Positions 19,973 through 29,166 of a stretch of DNA of 64,000 nucleotides are shown here, in pieces. This DNA comes from Actinomadura oligospora ATCC 43269. GTDB taxonomy: Bacteria > Actinomycetota > Actinomycetes > Streptosporangiales > Streptosporangiaceae. A program made the translations under genes and the position numbers. The first letter of the stretch is position 1, and each line of letters starts with the position of its first letter. The stretch is from NCBI RefSeq assembly GCF_000518265.1, contig NZ_KI912412.1, forward strand, positions 62,001 through 126,000, read 5' to 3'. The notes beneath the pieces are model-generated. The model had not been told where the DNA came from. It worked only from the letters and a program-made list of their open reading frames with translations, and did not search any database.

Positions 19973-22516
19973 CTACTCGGCGAAGGTCACCGCGACCGTG
20001 AGCGGCTCGCCCGACCGGCCGTCCAGGTCCAGCTCCGCGATGCGGCCCGCCGCCTGGAGGTCCTCGGAGACCTCGAGGAGGTCACCGGCGCGCTCGCCCG
20101 TGACCGACGCCCGCGACAGCTCGGTGCGCATCGAGACCTTCGCGTCCGACTTGGCCTTGCGGACCTGCCGCAGCGCCTCGGCCTCGACGTCCAGCAGGGA
20201 CGCGTCGCCGCCGTCCGGCAGCTCGTCCCGCGTCGGCCAGGCGGCGCGGTGGACCGAACCGTCCTGCCACCACGACCAGACCTCCTCGGTCACGAACGGC
20301 AGGAACGGCGCGAACAGCCGCAGCAGCACCGACAGCGCCCTGTTCAGCGCCGCCCGCGCGGACGCCGCCTTCGCGCCCGACCCGTACGCGCGCTGCTTGA
20401 CCAGCTCCAGGTAGTCGTCGCAGAACTGCCAGAAGAACCGCTCGGTGCGCTCCAGCGCCCGCGCGTAGTCGTAGGACTCGAACGCCTCGGTCGCCTCGGC
20501 GACCAGCCCGCGCAGCGCCGCCAGCATCGCCAGGTCGCCCGGGTACCAGATCGCCTCGGTGTCGACACCCTCGTCGAGCGGCTGCTCGGCGAAGCCCAGG
20601 ACGAACTTCGACGCGTTCAGGATCTTGATCGCGAGCCGCCGCCCGACCTTGATCTGCCCGGTGTCGAACGCGGTGTCGGTGCCCGGACGGCCGCTCGCCG
20701 CCCAGTACCGGACCGCGTCCGAGCCGAACTCCTCCAGGAGCCCGATCGGCGTGACGACGTTGCCCTTGGACTTGGACATCTTCTTGCGGTCCGGGTCCAG
20801 GATCCATCCGGCCAGCGCGGCGGCCCTCCACGGCAGCGACCCGTTCTCCAGGTGCGCGCGGACGACCGTCGCGAACAGCCACGTCCGGATGATGTCGTGC
20901 CCCTGGGGCCGCAGGCTGTAGGGGAAGACGCGGGAGAACAGGTCCGGGTCCCGCTCCCAGCCGCCCGCGATCTGCGGGGTCAGCGAGGACGTCGCCCAGG
21001 TGTCCATCACGTCCGGGTCCCCGGTGAAGCCGTTCGGCTTGCCGCGCTGGTCCTCGGCGAAACCGGGCGGGGCGTCGGACGCCGGGTCGATCGGCAGCGC
21101 GTCCTCGGACGGGACGATCGGCTCGCCGTGGACCGGCTCGCCCGACGCGTCCAGGCGGTACCAGACCGGGATCGGGACGCCGTAGAACCGCTGCCGCGAG
21201 ATCAGCCAGTCGCCGTTCAGGCCCTCGACCCAGTTCTCGTACCGCGCGCGCATGTACGCCGGGTACCACTCCAGCTCGCGGCCCCGTCCCAGCAGCTCGG
21301 CGCGCAGCTCCGGCCCGCGCCCGCCGTTGCGGATGTACCACTGCCGGGTCGTGACGATCTCCAGCGGCTTGGAGCCCTTCTCGAAGAACTTCACCGCCCG
21401 GACGATCTTGCGGGGCTCGCCGTCCAGGTCGCCGGACCCGCCGAGCAGCTCCAGCATCCGCTCGCGCGCCGAGTGGACGGTCTTCCCGGCCAGCTCGGCG
21501 TAGGTCCCCGCCGGGACCCCGGCGGGCGGATCGGCGACGAAACGGCCGTCCCACCCGACGACCGCGCGGGTCGGCAGGTCGAGCTCGCGCCACCAGGTGA
21601 CGTCGGTGACGTCGCCGAACGTGCAGATCATCGCGATGCCCGACCCCTTGTCAGGCTCGGCCAGCCGGTGCGCGACCACCGGGACCTCGACACCGAAGAC
21701 CGGCGTGCGGACGGTCGTCCCGAACAGTTCCTGGTACCGCTCGTCGTCAGGGTGCGCGACGAGCGCGACGCACGCGGGCAGCAGTTCCGGACGCGTCGTC
21801 TCGATGTACACCGGCCGGTCGCCGGAGTGGAACCGCAGCCGGTAGAACGCGCCGGGCTGCTCGCGGTCCTCCAGCTCGGCCTGCGCGACGGCCGTGCGGA
21901 ACGTCACGTCCCACAGGGTCGGGGCCTCCGACAGGTACGCCTCGCCCCGCCGCAGGTTGCGCAGGAACGCCCTCTGCGACGCGGCCCGCGCGGCCTCGCC
22001 GATGGTCGTGTAGAGCAGGCTCCAGTCGACCGACAGGCCGACGCGGCGCCAGGTGTCCTCGAACGCCTTCTCGTCGATCTGGGTGAGCCGGTCGCACAGC
22101 TCGATGAAGTTCCGGCGCGAGATCGCGACCTGGCGTTTGGCGTCCGGCTTCTCCGGCGGCTCGAACGCCGGGTCGTACGGCAGGGACGCGTCGCCCCGGA
22201 CGCCGAAGTAGTTCTGGACGCGCCGCTCGGTCGGCAGGCCGTTGTCGTCCCACCCGATCGGGTAGAAGACCTCCTGGCCGCGCATGCGGCGGTACCGGGC
22301 GATCGTGTCGGTGTGGGTGTAGGAGAAGACGTGGCCGACGTGCAGCGACCCGCTGACCGTGGGCGGCGGCGTGTCGATCGAGTAGATCTCGTCCGCCGGA
22401 CGGGACCGGTCGAACCGGTAGGTCCGGTCGTCCTCCCAGCGGCGTACCCACTTCTCCTCCAGGCCGTCCAGGGAGGGCTTGGAGGGGAAGTCCGGCGTAC
22501 GTGGCTGAAGGCTCAT
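19973..22516 (-). CDS. valS: Valyl-tRNA synthetase
   Basis: An 847-residue class I aminoacyl-tRNA synthetase that charges tRNA-Val. The HIGH motif is HVGH (residues 59-62, in PPPTVSGSLHVGHVFSYTHT) and KMSKS occurs near residue 578 (KKMSKSKGNVVTPIGLLEEF). The editing domain and the anticodon-binding region (FFWQFCDDYLELVKQRAYG) are in place. Its C-terminal coiled coil is short, as in the compact actinobacterial ValS form of about 850 residues. The start MSLQPRTPDFPSKPSL is the usual one. Confidence 0.97.
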   Translation of the reverse strand: MSLQPRTPDFPSKPSLDGLEEKWVRRWEDDRTYRFDRSRPADEIYSIDTPPPTVSGSLHVGHVFSYTHTDTIARYRRMRGQEVFYPIGWDDNGLPTERRVQNYFGVRGDASLPYDPAFEPPEKPDAKRQVAISRRNFIELCDRLTQIDEKAFEDTWRRVGLSVDWSLLYTTIGEAARAASQRAFLRNLRRGEAYLSEAPTLWDVTFRTAVAQAELEDREQPGAFYRLRFHSGDRPVYIETTRPELLPACVALVAHPDDERYQELFGTTVRTPVFGVEVPVVAHRLAEPDKGSGIAMICTFGDVTDVTWWRELDLPTRAVVGWDGRFVADPPAGVPAGTYAELAGKTVHSARERMLELLGGSGDLDGEPRKIVRAVKFFEKGSKPLEIVTTRQWYIRNGGRGPELRAELLGRGRELEWYPAYMRARYENWVEGLNGDWLISRQRFYGVPIPVWYRLDASGEPVHGEPIVPSEDALPIDPASDAPPGFAEDQRGKPNGFTGDPDVMDTWATSSLTPQIAGGWERDPDLFSRVFPYSLRPQGHDIIRTWLFATVVRAHLENGSLPWRAAALAGWILDPDRKKMSKSKGNVVTPIGLLEEFGSDAVRYWAASGRPGTDTAFDTGQIKVGRRLAIKILNASKFVLGFAEQPLDEGVDTEAIWYPGDLAMLAALRGLVAEATEAFESYDYARALERTERFFWQFCDDYLELVKQRAYGSGAKAASARAALNRALSVLLRLFAPFLPFVTEEVWSWWQDGSVHRAAWPTRDELPDGGDASLLDVEAEALRQVRKAKSDAKVSMRTELSRASVTGERAGDLLEVSEDLQAAGRIAELDLDGRSGEPLTVAVTFAE

Positions 22517-22652
22517 GGACCAATGCTATTGACCGAGGCGAACGGATCGGTCCGGTTTTCCGGCCGCCGCGCCCCCGCACCGCGGCCTGCGGCGCTCTCG
22601 GGCGGCGGGCCGTCCGATAGCGTCGGGCGAGAAGAGGAACTGGGAGGTTTCG

Positions 22653-22940
22653 ATGGCGGACAAGGGCGACATCGGCTGGCGGGTGCTGGCCGGGGCCGCG
22701 GCCTTCGCGGGCGGCTTCGCCGCCAAGAAGGCCATCACGATGGCGTGGAAGAAGAGCACGGGCAAGGAGCCGCCGGCCAACCCCGAGTCGCCGGACGTCG
22801 CGCTCACCGAGGCCGTCGCCTGGGCCGTCGTCATGGGCGTGGGCGTGGAGGTCGCGCGGCTGCTCGCCACCCGCGCGGCGGCCAAGCAGTGGTCCAAGGG
22901 CACCGGCGAGCTGCCCGCCCAGCTGCGCGCCGACGCCTGA
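22653..22940 (+). CDS. DUF4235 family small membrane protein
   Basis: A 95-residue protein: MADKGDIGWRVLAGAAAFAG, then GFAAKKAITMAWKKSTGKEP and a second hydrophobic helix (EAVAWAVVMGVGVEVARLLA). This is the DUF4235 pattern, two helices with a basic KK-x-W-KK linker, widespread in actinobacteria and of unknown function. GGGAGG precedes the ATG. It is divergent from valS. Confidence 0.88.
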   Translation: MADKGDIGWRVLAGAAAFAGGFAAKKAITMAWKKSTGKEPPANPESPDVALTEAVAWAVVMGVGVEVARLLATRAAAKQWSKGTGELPAQLRADA

Positions 22941-22961
22941 CGCGGGCCCCGGCGGGGGCAT

Positions 22962-22976
22962 TGGACGCCTCGTCCA
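22962..22976. promoter_or_regulatory. Inverted repeat upstream of the maleylpyruvate-isomerase-like gene
   Basis: TGGACG-CCT-CGTCCA is a perfect 6-bp inverted repeat, adjoining a TATCGT -10-like hexamer (22978-22983) that lies 34 bp before the next ATG. It is a plausible operator; no regulator is nearby. Confidence 0.4.
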
Positions 22977-23017
22977 GTATCGTGGTCGGTCCCCCGGCGA
23001 CGAAGGGATCGACCACG

Positions 23018-23629
23018 ATGCTGCTGGACCGGATCCGCCTGCCCTTCGAGGACGAACTGCGCGCCGAGCGCTTCCGGCTCATCGAGACCCTGGACGGCCT
23101 GTCCGACGACGACTTCGACGCCGGGACGACCCTGTGCACCGAATGGGCCCCGCGCGACGTCCTCGGGCACGTGATCGGGCTCGACTACTTCGTCAGCTCC
23201 TACCTGCCCTTCGGGCCGAAGATCAACGATGCCAACCGCGCGCAGGCCGACCGGGCGCGCGCGATGCCCCGGGAGCGGCTGATGCGGTGGGCCCGGCACT
23301 GGGCCGACCACCCCAGCACCACCAGCCGCGTCGGCGCGGGGATCCTGCTCGGCGACCTCGGCGTCCACCACCAGGACGTGGTGCGCGGCCTCGGCCTCAC
23401 CCGGCGCGTCCCGGACGGCACCGCCACCGCGATCTTCCGTGAGGGCCTCCAGCTCAGCGTGTGGCTGAACCGGCGCGTGCTGCGGCACCGCCTCGAACCG
23501 ACCGACGGCCACCGTCCGGTCGCCCTGCCCGGCGCGAAGAACGGCCCCACGGTCCGCGGCACCCGCGAGGCCCTGGGCATGTGGCTCTGCGGCCGCGACT
23601 CCGTCACCCCCGAACTCGAGTTCGACTGA
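23018..23629 (+). CDS. Maleylpyruvate isomerase/DinB-like mycothiol-dependent family protein
   Basis: A 203-residue four-helix protein with the family features LCTEWAPRDVLGHVIGLDYF (first metal-ligand His in a W-x-x-x-D-x-x-x-H pattern) and GDLGVHHQDVVRGLGLTRRV (the HHQD pair). Related proteins bind a divalent metal and use mycothiol; the actual substrate is unknown. It stands alone, with a terminator behind it. Confidence 0.82.
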   Translation: MLLDRIRLPFEDELRAERFRLIETLDGLSDDDFDAGTTLCTEWAPRDVLGHVIGLDYFVSSYLPFGPKINDANRAQADRARAMPRERLMRWARHWADHPSTTSRVGAGILLGDLGVHHQDVVRGLGLTRRVPDGTATAIFREGLQLSVWLNRRVLRHRLEPTDGHRPVALPGAKNGPTVRGTREALGMWLCGRDSVTPELEFD

Positions 23630-23702
23630 CCGGCCCCCGCCCTTCCGAACCACGAGAATCCAACCCCGGAAGGCCCGGACCATCCAGAACGCGAACGAAG
23701 GA

Positions 23703-23736
23703 GAACGGCCCGCCTGGTGAGCCGGGCGGGCCGTTC
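23703..23736 (+). terminator. Intrinsic terminator between convergent genes
   Basis: A perfect 12-bp stem (GAACGGCCCGCC with GGCGGGCCGTTC) and 10-nt loop, followed on the plus strand by TTTCTTACTTCTTT. It serves the plus-strand gene and may stop the opposing transcript as well. Confidence 0.8.
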
Positions 23737-23777
23737 TTTCTTACTTCTTTGTGCATCCTTGACCGGGGGACGGCTGA

Positions 23778-24869
23778 TCAGTTCGGGAGGCCGAGGCGTT
23801 CACCGGGGAGCTCGGGGGCGGGGCCCCCGATCTCGCGCAGGTCGGCGCGGACGGACGCGGCGAGCTTCCTGGTGGCGGTGCGGTTCAGCGCGGCCCCGGC
23901 GGCCGCGCCGGTGAGGAACGGGCCCATCGTGGTCAGGCTGCGTCCGAGGGTGCGCAGCAGCCGCTTGCGCAGCGCCGCCTTGGACGCCGCGCCGAGCGCG
24001 CCGGTGAGCGAGCCGCCCTCCAGCGGGTTCAGGCCGCGCTGGCGCGCCCACGCCGTCCCGAACATCGCGGCCCGGAGCGTGCCGGACCCCTGCACCCGGA
24101 CGTCGTAGACCTCGTGCAGCTCGGCGATCATCTTCACCTCGATCGCCGCGACCACCAGCGTCTCGGCGGCCAGCTGCGCGGGGGCCGACAGCAGCAGCGG
24201 AGGCGCGGCGAACTCGACGGCCGCCAGCGCGCCGCCCGCCGCGCCCACGGCGGTGGTGGCGTTCGCGGCGACCTTCACCATGTTGTCGGCCAGGGCCTCG
24301 CCGGTGAGGCCGTGGTGGTGGGCCGACAGGGTCGCGCGGTCGCGGATCGGCACGTGCGGGACGACGGCGGTGAACACGTCGGCCAGCCAGCGGCCCCGCG
24401 CGATGCCCTTGGCACCGGCGGTGCGGGCGCTGGCGGCCAGAAGCCTGGTGAGCCGCGCGAGCAGGCGGCCGCGGGTCTCGCGGTCCATCCCCTCGTCGGC
24501 GGCGAGCCGTCCGACCAGTTCGCCGATCTCCCGGTCGGTCCCCGGGCCGACCGGCCCGGGCTCCCCGCCCGGGGTGGAGCCGGGGGCGCCGCCGGGAGCT
24601 CCGCCGGACACGGCATCGGACGCGTCGGCGGAGGCGGCACCTGGTGTGCCCTCGGGCATGCCGCCGGGCGTGGCGGGGGACGTCGCGTCGGACGTCCCAC
24701 CCGGCGTCGCGTCGCGCTCGCGACCGGGCGTGGGGCCCGGCACGCGCGCCGACGCTGAAGAGGACGGGTGTGCTCCCGGCGCGGCGGAGGCCGCGCCCGG
24801 CACGGGTGTGACGGCGGGGTCCCCGGAGGGACCGCGCCGCTCGTTGACTTCCGGAACCTCGTTCACCAT
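23778..24869 (-). CDS. Conserved actinobacterial protein of unknown function with a disordered N-terminus
   Basis: A 363-residue protein. Residues 1 to about 110 are Pro/Gly/Ser/Ala-rich low complexity. The ordered part begins DREIGELVGRLAADEGMDRE and includes HHHGLTGEALADNMVKVAAN, hydrophobic Ala/Gly segments (TTAVGAAGGALAAVEFAAPP) and LVVAAIEVKMIAELHEVYDV, suggesting amphipathic or membrane-associated helices. I recall similar proteins in Streptomyces but no assigned function. The ATG at 24869 has GGGAG 4 nt upstream; an in-frame ATG at 24938 lacks one. It is 130 bp downstream of the DUF4193 gene on the same strand. Confidence 0.68.
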   Translation of the reverse strand: MVNEVPEVNERRGPSGDPAVTPVPGAASAAPGAHPSSSASARVPGPTPGRERDATPGGTSDATSPATPGGMPEGTPGAASADASDAVSGGAPGGAPGSTPGGEPGPVGPGTDREIGELVGRLAADEGMDRETRGRLLARLTRLLAASARTAGAKGIARGRWLADVFTAVVPHVPIRDRATLSAHHHGLTGEALADNMVKVAANATTAVGAAGGALAAVEFAAPPLLLSAPAQLAAETLVVAAIEVKMIAELHEVYDVRVQGSGTLRAAMFGTAWARQRGLNPLEGGSLTGALGAASKAALRKRLLRTLGRSLTTMGPFLTGAAAGAALNRTATRKLAASVRADLREIGGPAPELPGERLGLPN

Positions 24870-24999
24870 CGGCTCCCGTGGGTCGGAACTGTCCTGCCGC
24901 CCGGCCCGAGGACCGGGCCTGGACCGGGCCTGGACCAAGCCATGGATCGGGCCATGGGACGGACCGTCAAGGCACGGACCGTCGAGGGCGGGCCTTCCG

Positions 25000-25296
25000 T
25001 CAGGCCGCGCACTCGCGGCAGATCGGCTGGCCGTTCTTCTCTGTGGCCAGCTGGCTGCGGTGGTGCACCAGGAAGCACCGGCTGCACGTGAACTCGTCGG
25101 CCTGCCGGGGAACGACCCGGAAGGTCAACTCCTCGTTGGACAGGTCGGCGCCGGGCAGCTCGGCGACCTCGCCGGCGTCCAGGTCCTCGTCGATGATGCT
25201 CGCGGCCTTGTCGGCGCGGCGAGCCTGGAGTTCCTGGAGGCTGTCCTCGTTCAGGTCGTCGTCGGTCTTGCGTGGGCTGTCGTAATCGGTCGCCAT
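25000..25296 (-). CDS. DUF4193 family zinc-ribbon protein
   Basis: A 98-residue acidic protein beginning MATDYDSPRKTDDDLNEDSL, with a C-terminal zinc ribbon: CSRCFLVHHRSQLA then CRECAA, two CxxC pairs. The middle part (ASIIDEDLDAGEVAELPGAD) matches DUF4193, widespread in actinobacteria and of unknown function. The ATG at 25296 is chosen over one 4 codons upstream because it matches the family start. Confidence 0.9.
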   Translation of the reverse strand: MATDYDSPRKTDDDLNEDSLQELQARRADKAASIIDEDLDAGEVAELPGADLSNEELTFRVVPRQADEFTCSRCFLVHHRSQLATEKNGQPICRECAA

Positions 25297-25821
25297 CTTC
25301 GTCTCCATCCCCCTCGATGCTTTATGCGCCCCGTCGCGCGGATCTAACGCTCGGGGGGCCGTTCTTGTGCCCGATCCGGGCGGGAAATTCTGTCACGGGC
25401 GGTGAGCTGTGCCACACAAGGCGCGACCGTTCCCACGAGTGACACCGATCACCCGTCCCGAACGCGAAGATGTGGCGCACGTCACCCACCCGCCGGGTGC
25501 CACGCTGCGAAACAGAGCCGTGACGCCCGGGGCGCAACAACGGCGGCCGGATCATATCCTTCTCCGCGCCCACTCGCGCACCGACCGCCCCCGCGCGAGC
25601 CCGGCGCGTCCCCCGAAGGCCCCCGGGACCGTTCGGGTACCCGGTCGCGCGACCGTTCACACACCGGGCCCCGAACACCCCCACCCATCCCGCATATCGC
25701 CAGGAAAGCCGTGATCGGGCATTGAACCCATCGTGTCGATGAAACGTCTGAACTAACGCGATATCGTGCAGCGCCACACCACACAAGCGCCACACCACAC
25801 GGCGGGTCACGGGAGGGTCTG
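25297..25821. other. Non-coding 525-bp interval before the Ser/Thr kinase gene
   Basis: I see no gene here; open frames are GC-driven. It is less GC-rich than its surroundings near 25730-25770 and contains TATCGT (25762-25767), a possible -10 for the kinase gene, followed by a perfect-unit tandem repeat GCGCCACACCACAC (25771-25784 and 25787-25800, period 16) lying in the kinase 5' untranslated region. Confidence 0.6.
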
Positions 25822-27570
25822 ATGCCGGAAGCCGCTCCGCTGGAGCCGGGCGATCCGCGGGCACTGGGACAGTACGAGGTCGTCGGGCGGCTCGGGGCAG
25901 GCGGGCAGGGCGCGGTCTTCCTGGGCCGCACCCCGGGGGGAGAGTACGTCGCCGTCAAGCTGCTGCACACGCAGATGGCGAGCGACAAGGCGGCGCGGGC
26001 GCGGTTCGCCCGCGAGGTCACCGCGGCCAGCAAGGTCGACCCGCAGTGCACCGCCCGCGTCATCGACTTCGACGTCGAGGGCGAGCAGCCCTATGTGATC
26101 AGCGAGTACATCGACGGCATGTCGCTGCACGACGTGGTCGCGCACCGCGGGCCGATGAACGCCGAGGACCTGCTGCTCCTCGCGATCGGCACCGCGACCG
26201 CGCTCGCCGCGATCCACGAGGCCGGGATCGTCCACCGCGACTTCAAGCCGAACAACGTCATGCTGGCGAGCGACGGCCCGCGCGTGGTCGACTTCGGCAT
26301 CGCCCGCACCGTGAACTCCCAGGAGAGCGCGGTCACCGCGACCGGCATGGTCGTGGGCACCCCCGGTTACCTGGCGCCCGAGCAGCTCACCGGCGCGCCG
26401 CTCACGCCCGCGGTGGACATCTTCGCCTGGGGCGCGACCATGGTGTTCACCGCGACGGGGCAGTCCCCGTTCGAGGCCGAGACCCTGCCGGTGATCATCA
26501 ACCGGATCCTGAACGAGGAGCCGGACCTGTCCGGCGTGCCCGCCGGGCCCGTCCGCGACATGGTGCAGCGCGCCCTGTCCAAGGACGCCGGGCTGCGCCC
26601 GCCCGCGCCGCAGCTGCTGCTCCAGCTGCTCCAGTCGGTCAACGCGACCCCGGCGGCGGGCGCGGCGGCCGGGGGCGCGCTGCTCGACCAGGGCACCCGG
26701 ATCGCCGCGCGGCTGGACGCCCCGTCCGCGCCGCCGGTCCCGCCCGCGTCGCCGTACGGCGGCGGGCACCAGATCACCCCGCCGCCCATGCCGATGCAGC
26801 AGGGCGGTTACCAGGGCCAGGGCGGTTACCAAGGCCAGGGCGGTTACCAAGGCCAGGGCGGCTACCAGGGGCAGGGCGGCGCGGGGCCGGTCACCCCGCC
26901 GCCGCAGCCGATCACGCCCCCGCCGATGCCGATGTACCAGAACGCGCCGCCGCAGCAGGGGCAGCGTCCGGCCTACGGGCCGCCCGGTCCCCCCGGCCCG
27001 CCGGTGTACGCCCCGCCGCCGAAGTCCGGCGGGTCCAACGCGCCGCTCGCGATCGGCATCGGCTGCGGCGCGCTCGTCCTGGTCGCGATCATCGTCATCG
27101 TGATCGCCGCGCTCGCGTCCAGCGGCGACCCGACGCCGCGTCCGACGTTCAGCGCCCCGACGTACTCGCCGTACACCCCGCCGTCCTCGTCCGGCGGGTC
27201 GACCAACACCGGCATCGTCGGCGTGTGGTCGGGCCCGGCGCAGCAGCCGGGGACGTCGGCCTCCAACCGGAGGAACTTCACCGCGAAGTTCGCGATCATC
27301 TACTCGTCCGGGACGGCCACCTACACCTACCCGGACGGCAAGGACACCTGCTACACGCGGCTGTCGGCGATCTCCGGCTCGGCCTCCAGCGGCAAGGCGG
27401 TCTTCCGGGAGACCCCGATGACCGGCAGCGACACGAGCAAGTGCGCGGCCGGGTACGTGACGTTCTACCCGAGCAGCTCCGACATCCTGTCGCTCAAGAC
27501 GATGCGCTGGGACTGGCGGCAGTCCCTCTCCGACAGCAGCCCGGCGGCGTTCGGCACCGTCAGCAAGTGA
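25822..27570 (+). CDS. Receptor-type Ser/Thr protein kinase (PknB-like) with an extracellular domain
   Basis: A 582-residue membrane kinase. Residues 17-275 form a Hanks-type kinase: GAGGQG loop, Lys46 in YVAVKLL, HRDFKPNN with Asp140, DFG at 157-159, APEQL. A Gln/Gly/Pro-rich linker follows, with GGYQGQ repeated four times (nucleotides about 26805-26880). One membrane helix lies at about residues 408-433 (LAIGIGCGALVLVAIIVIVI). The extracellular part of about 145 residues (TGIVGVWSGPAQQPG) has two cysteines (DTCYTRL and SKCAAGY), probably disulfide-bonded, and no PASTA repeats. The ATG has GGGAGGG upstream. Ligand and substrates are unknown. Confidence 0.93.
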   Translation: MPEAAPLEPGDPRALGQYEVVGRLGAGGQGAVFLGRTPGGEYVAVKLLHTQMASDKAARARFAREVTAASKVDPQCTARVIDFDVEGEQPYVISEYIDGMSLHDVVAHRGPMNAEDLLLLAIGTATALAAIHEAGIVHRDFKPNNVMLASDGPRVVDFGIARTVNSQESAVTATGMVVGTPGYLAPEQLTGAPLTPAVDIFAWGATMVFTATGQSPFEAETLPVIINRILNEEPDLSGVPAGPVRDMVQRALSKDAGLRPPAPQLLLQLLQSVNATPAAGAAAGGALLDQGTRIAARLDAPSAPPVPPASPYGGGHQITPPPMPMQQGGYQGQGGYQGQGGYQGQGGYQGQGGAGPVTPPPQPITPPPMPMYQNAPPQQGQRPAYGPPGPPGPPVYAPPPKSGGSNAPLAIGIGCGALVLVAIIVIVIAALASSGDPTPRPTFSAPTYSPYTPPSSSGGSTNTGIVGVWSGPAQQPGTSASNRRNFTAKFAIIYSSGTATYTYPDGKDTCYTRLSAISGSASSGKAVFRETPMTGSDTSKCAAGYVTFYPSSSDILSLKTMRWDWRQSLSDSSPAAFGTVSK

Positions 27571-27627
27571 CCTGCGCCGTCAGCGGGTGATCGGCCGTTG
27601 ACCGGCTGATCGACACCGTCCGCGAAC

Positions 27628-27668
27628 GAGGGGCGGTGGTCCGGCAGCACGCCGGACCACCGCCCCTC
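27628..27668. terminator. Bidirectional hairpin terminator
   Basis: An 18-bp perfect stem (GAGGGGCGGTGGTCCGGC and its complement) with a 5-nt loop AGCAC stands between the convergent kinase and histidine kinase genes. It is the most stable hairpin I see in the window. Confidence 0.85.
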
Positions 27669-27696
27669 GCCGTTTCCCGCTTCCGCCTCGCGCGAC

Positions 27697-29166
27697 TCAG
27701 GCGAGCGGCAGCCGGACGGTGATCACCAGGCCGCCGCCCTGCCGGGGCGCGGCGTACACGCGTCCACGGTGGGCCAGCACCACCGAGCGGACGATCGACA
27801 GCCCCAGGCCCGCGCCCTTGGCGGACTCCAGACGGTCGGCGTTCAGCCGCCGGAACGGCTCGAACAGCCGCTCGATCTCGTACGCGGGCACGAGCGGGCC
27901 GGTGTTCTCGACCTGGACGGTCGCGTACCCCGACAGCACCCCGGCGCGGACCCAGACCTCGCCGCCGTCGGAGTTGTGCTTGATCGCGTTGTCCACCAGG
28001 TTGCTCACCAGGTGCTCCAGCAGCACCGGGTCGCCGAGCGTGCTGCCCGGGGTCAGCTCGCGGTGCACGGTGACCTCGTTGGGCTGCTCGCGGCGCGACA
28101 CGTTCGTCAGCACGGTCGCCGCGACCTCCGACAGGTCGGTCGGGGTGCGCGTGGTCAGCTCGCGCTCGCTGCGGGCTAGCAGCAGCAGGCCCTCGATCAG
28201 CCGCTCGTGCCGGGCGTTGTTGGCCAGCAGCGTCTTCCCGACCGTCTTCAGGTCGTCGGACGCCTCCGGATCGGTGAGCGCGACCTCCAGCAGCGTCCGG
28301 TTGATCGCCAGGGGCGTGCGCAGCTCGTGCGAGGCGTTGCCGACGAACCGCCGTTGCGCGTCGAACGCCTCGCTGAGCCGTTCCAGCATGGCGTCGAAGG
28401 TGTCGGCGAGCTCCTTGATCTCGTCCTCCGGGCCGTCCAGCGCGATCCGCTCGTGCAGGGTGGACTCGGAGAGGCGGCGGGCGGTCGCGGTGACCCGCTG
28501 CAGCGGGGACAGCGCCCGGTCGGCGACGAAGTAGCCCATGACGACGGCGATGATCCCGACGCCGAGCAGCGCCAGCAGCGAGCGCGTCAGCATCCGCCGC
28601 ATGGCCAGGTCGCGGATCGCCTCGGACGAGATGTAGCTGCCGTCCGGGTAGCGGATGCCGGTGCCGGCCGGGAACACCGAGTCGAGCACCGACCGCAGCA
28701 GCAGGTAGGTGACGAACAGCAGCAGCACCCCGGCCAGGAAGAACAGCGCGCCGTACAGGACGGTCAGCCGCAACCGGACGCTGATCCGGTTCGGCAGCGA
28801 CCGCAGGTCGGACAGCAGGGACGGCCCGTCGCTGTTCTTCTGCTCCCCGTTCCGCTCCCCCGGCAGGGCGAACGAGCCGGTGGTGACCACGCCGACCTGC
28901 CCTGCGGGCCCGGTGTCGGACGCCCCGGACGGCCCGCCGTTCTGCCCCGGGGGACGTCCGGCGGACGCGCCGGGCGGCGTCACCGAGGGCCGCACGGGCG
29001 GCGACTCGCCGTTCCGCTCCGGGCCGACGGGCGAGCCGTCCATCGCCTTGTCCCGACCCTTGTCAGAAGCCTTGCCCGTGATCTTCTTCTTCCCTTCGCC
29101 GGAACCGGAACCGGAACCGGAGTCGGAGCCGGGCAGGTCGTTCGAGGTGGGTTCGGGCGCGCTCAC
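27697..29166 (-). CDS. Membrane sensor histidine kinase
   Basis: A 489-residue two-component sensor. An unusual N-terminal extension of about 125 Gly/Ser/Pro-rich residues precedes the first membrane helix (about 133-157); a short extracytoplasmic loop (FPAGTGIRYPDGSYISSEAI) and the second helix (196-216) follow, then HAMP, the HisKA box with His280 (FVGNASHELRTPLAINR), the N box (HLVSNLVDNAIKHNSDG) and the G box (GAGLGLSIVRSVV). The GTG start overlaps the response-regulator stop (GTGA), so the pair is coupled. The stimulus is unknown. Confidence 0.94.
   Translation of the reverse strand: MSAPEPTSNDLPGSDSGSGSGSGEGKKKITGKASDKGRDKAMDGSPVGPERNGESPPVRPSVTPPGASAGRPPGQNGGPSGASDTGPAGQVGVVTTGSFALPGERNGEQKNSDGPSLLSDLRSLPNRISVRLRLTVLYGALFFLAGVLLLFVTYLLLRSVLDSVFPAGTGIRYPDGSYISSEAIRDLAMRRMLTRSLLALLGVGIIAVVMGYFVADRALSPLQRVTATARRLSESTLHERIALDGPEDEIKELADTFDAMLERLSEAFDAQRRFVGNASHELRTPLAINRTLLEVALTDPEASDDLKTVGKTLLANNARHERLIEGLLLLARSERELTTRTPTDLSEVAATVLTNVSRREQPNEVTVHRELTPGSTLGDPVLLEHLVSNLVDNAIKHNSDGGEVWVRAGVLSGYATVQVENTGPLVPAYEIERLFEPFRRLNADRLESAKGAGLGLSIVRSVVLAHRGRVYAAPRQGGGLVITVRLPLA

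Noticed and set aside
19082..23629. A 1515-residue open frame on the plus strand across the acyl-CoA dehydrogenase and valS genes
   Set aside because: It is antisense to well-identified genes and has GC-driven composition (Arg/Pro/Asp/Val-rich, no domains). Only its last part, from 23018, is a real gene.
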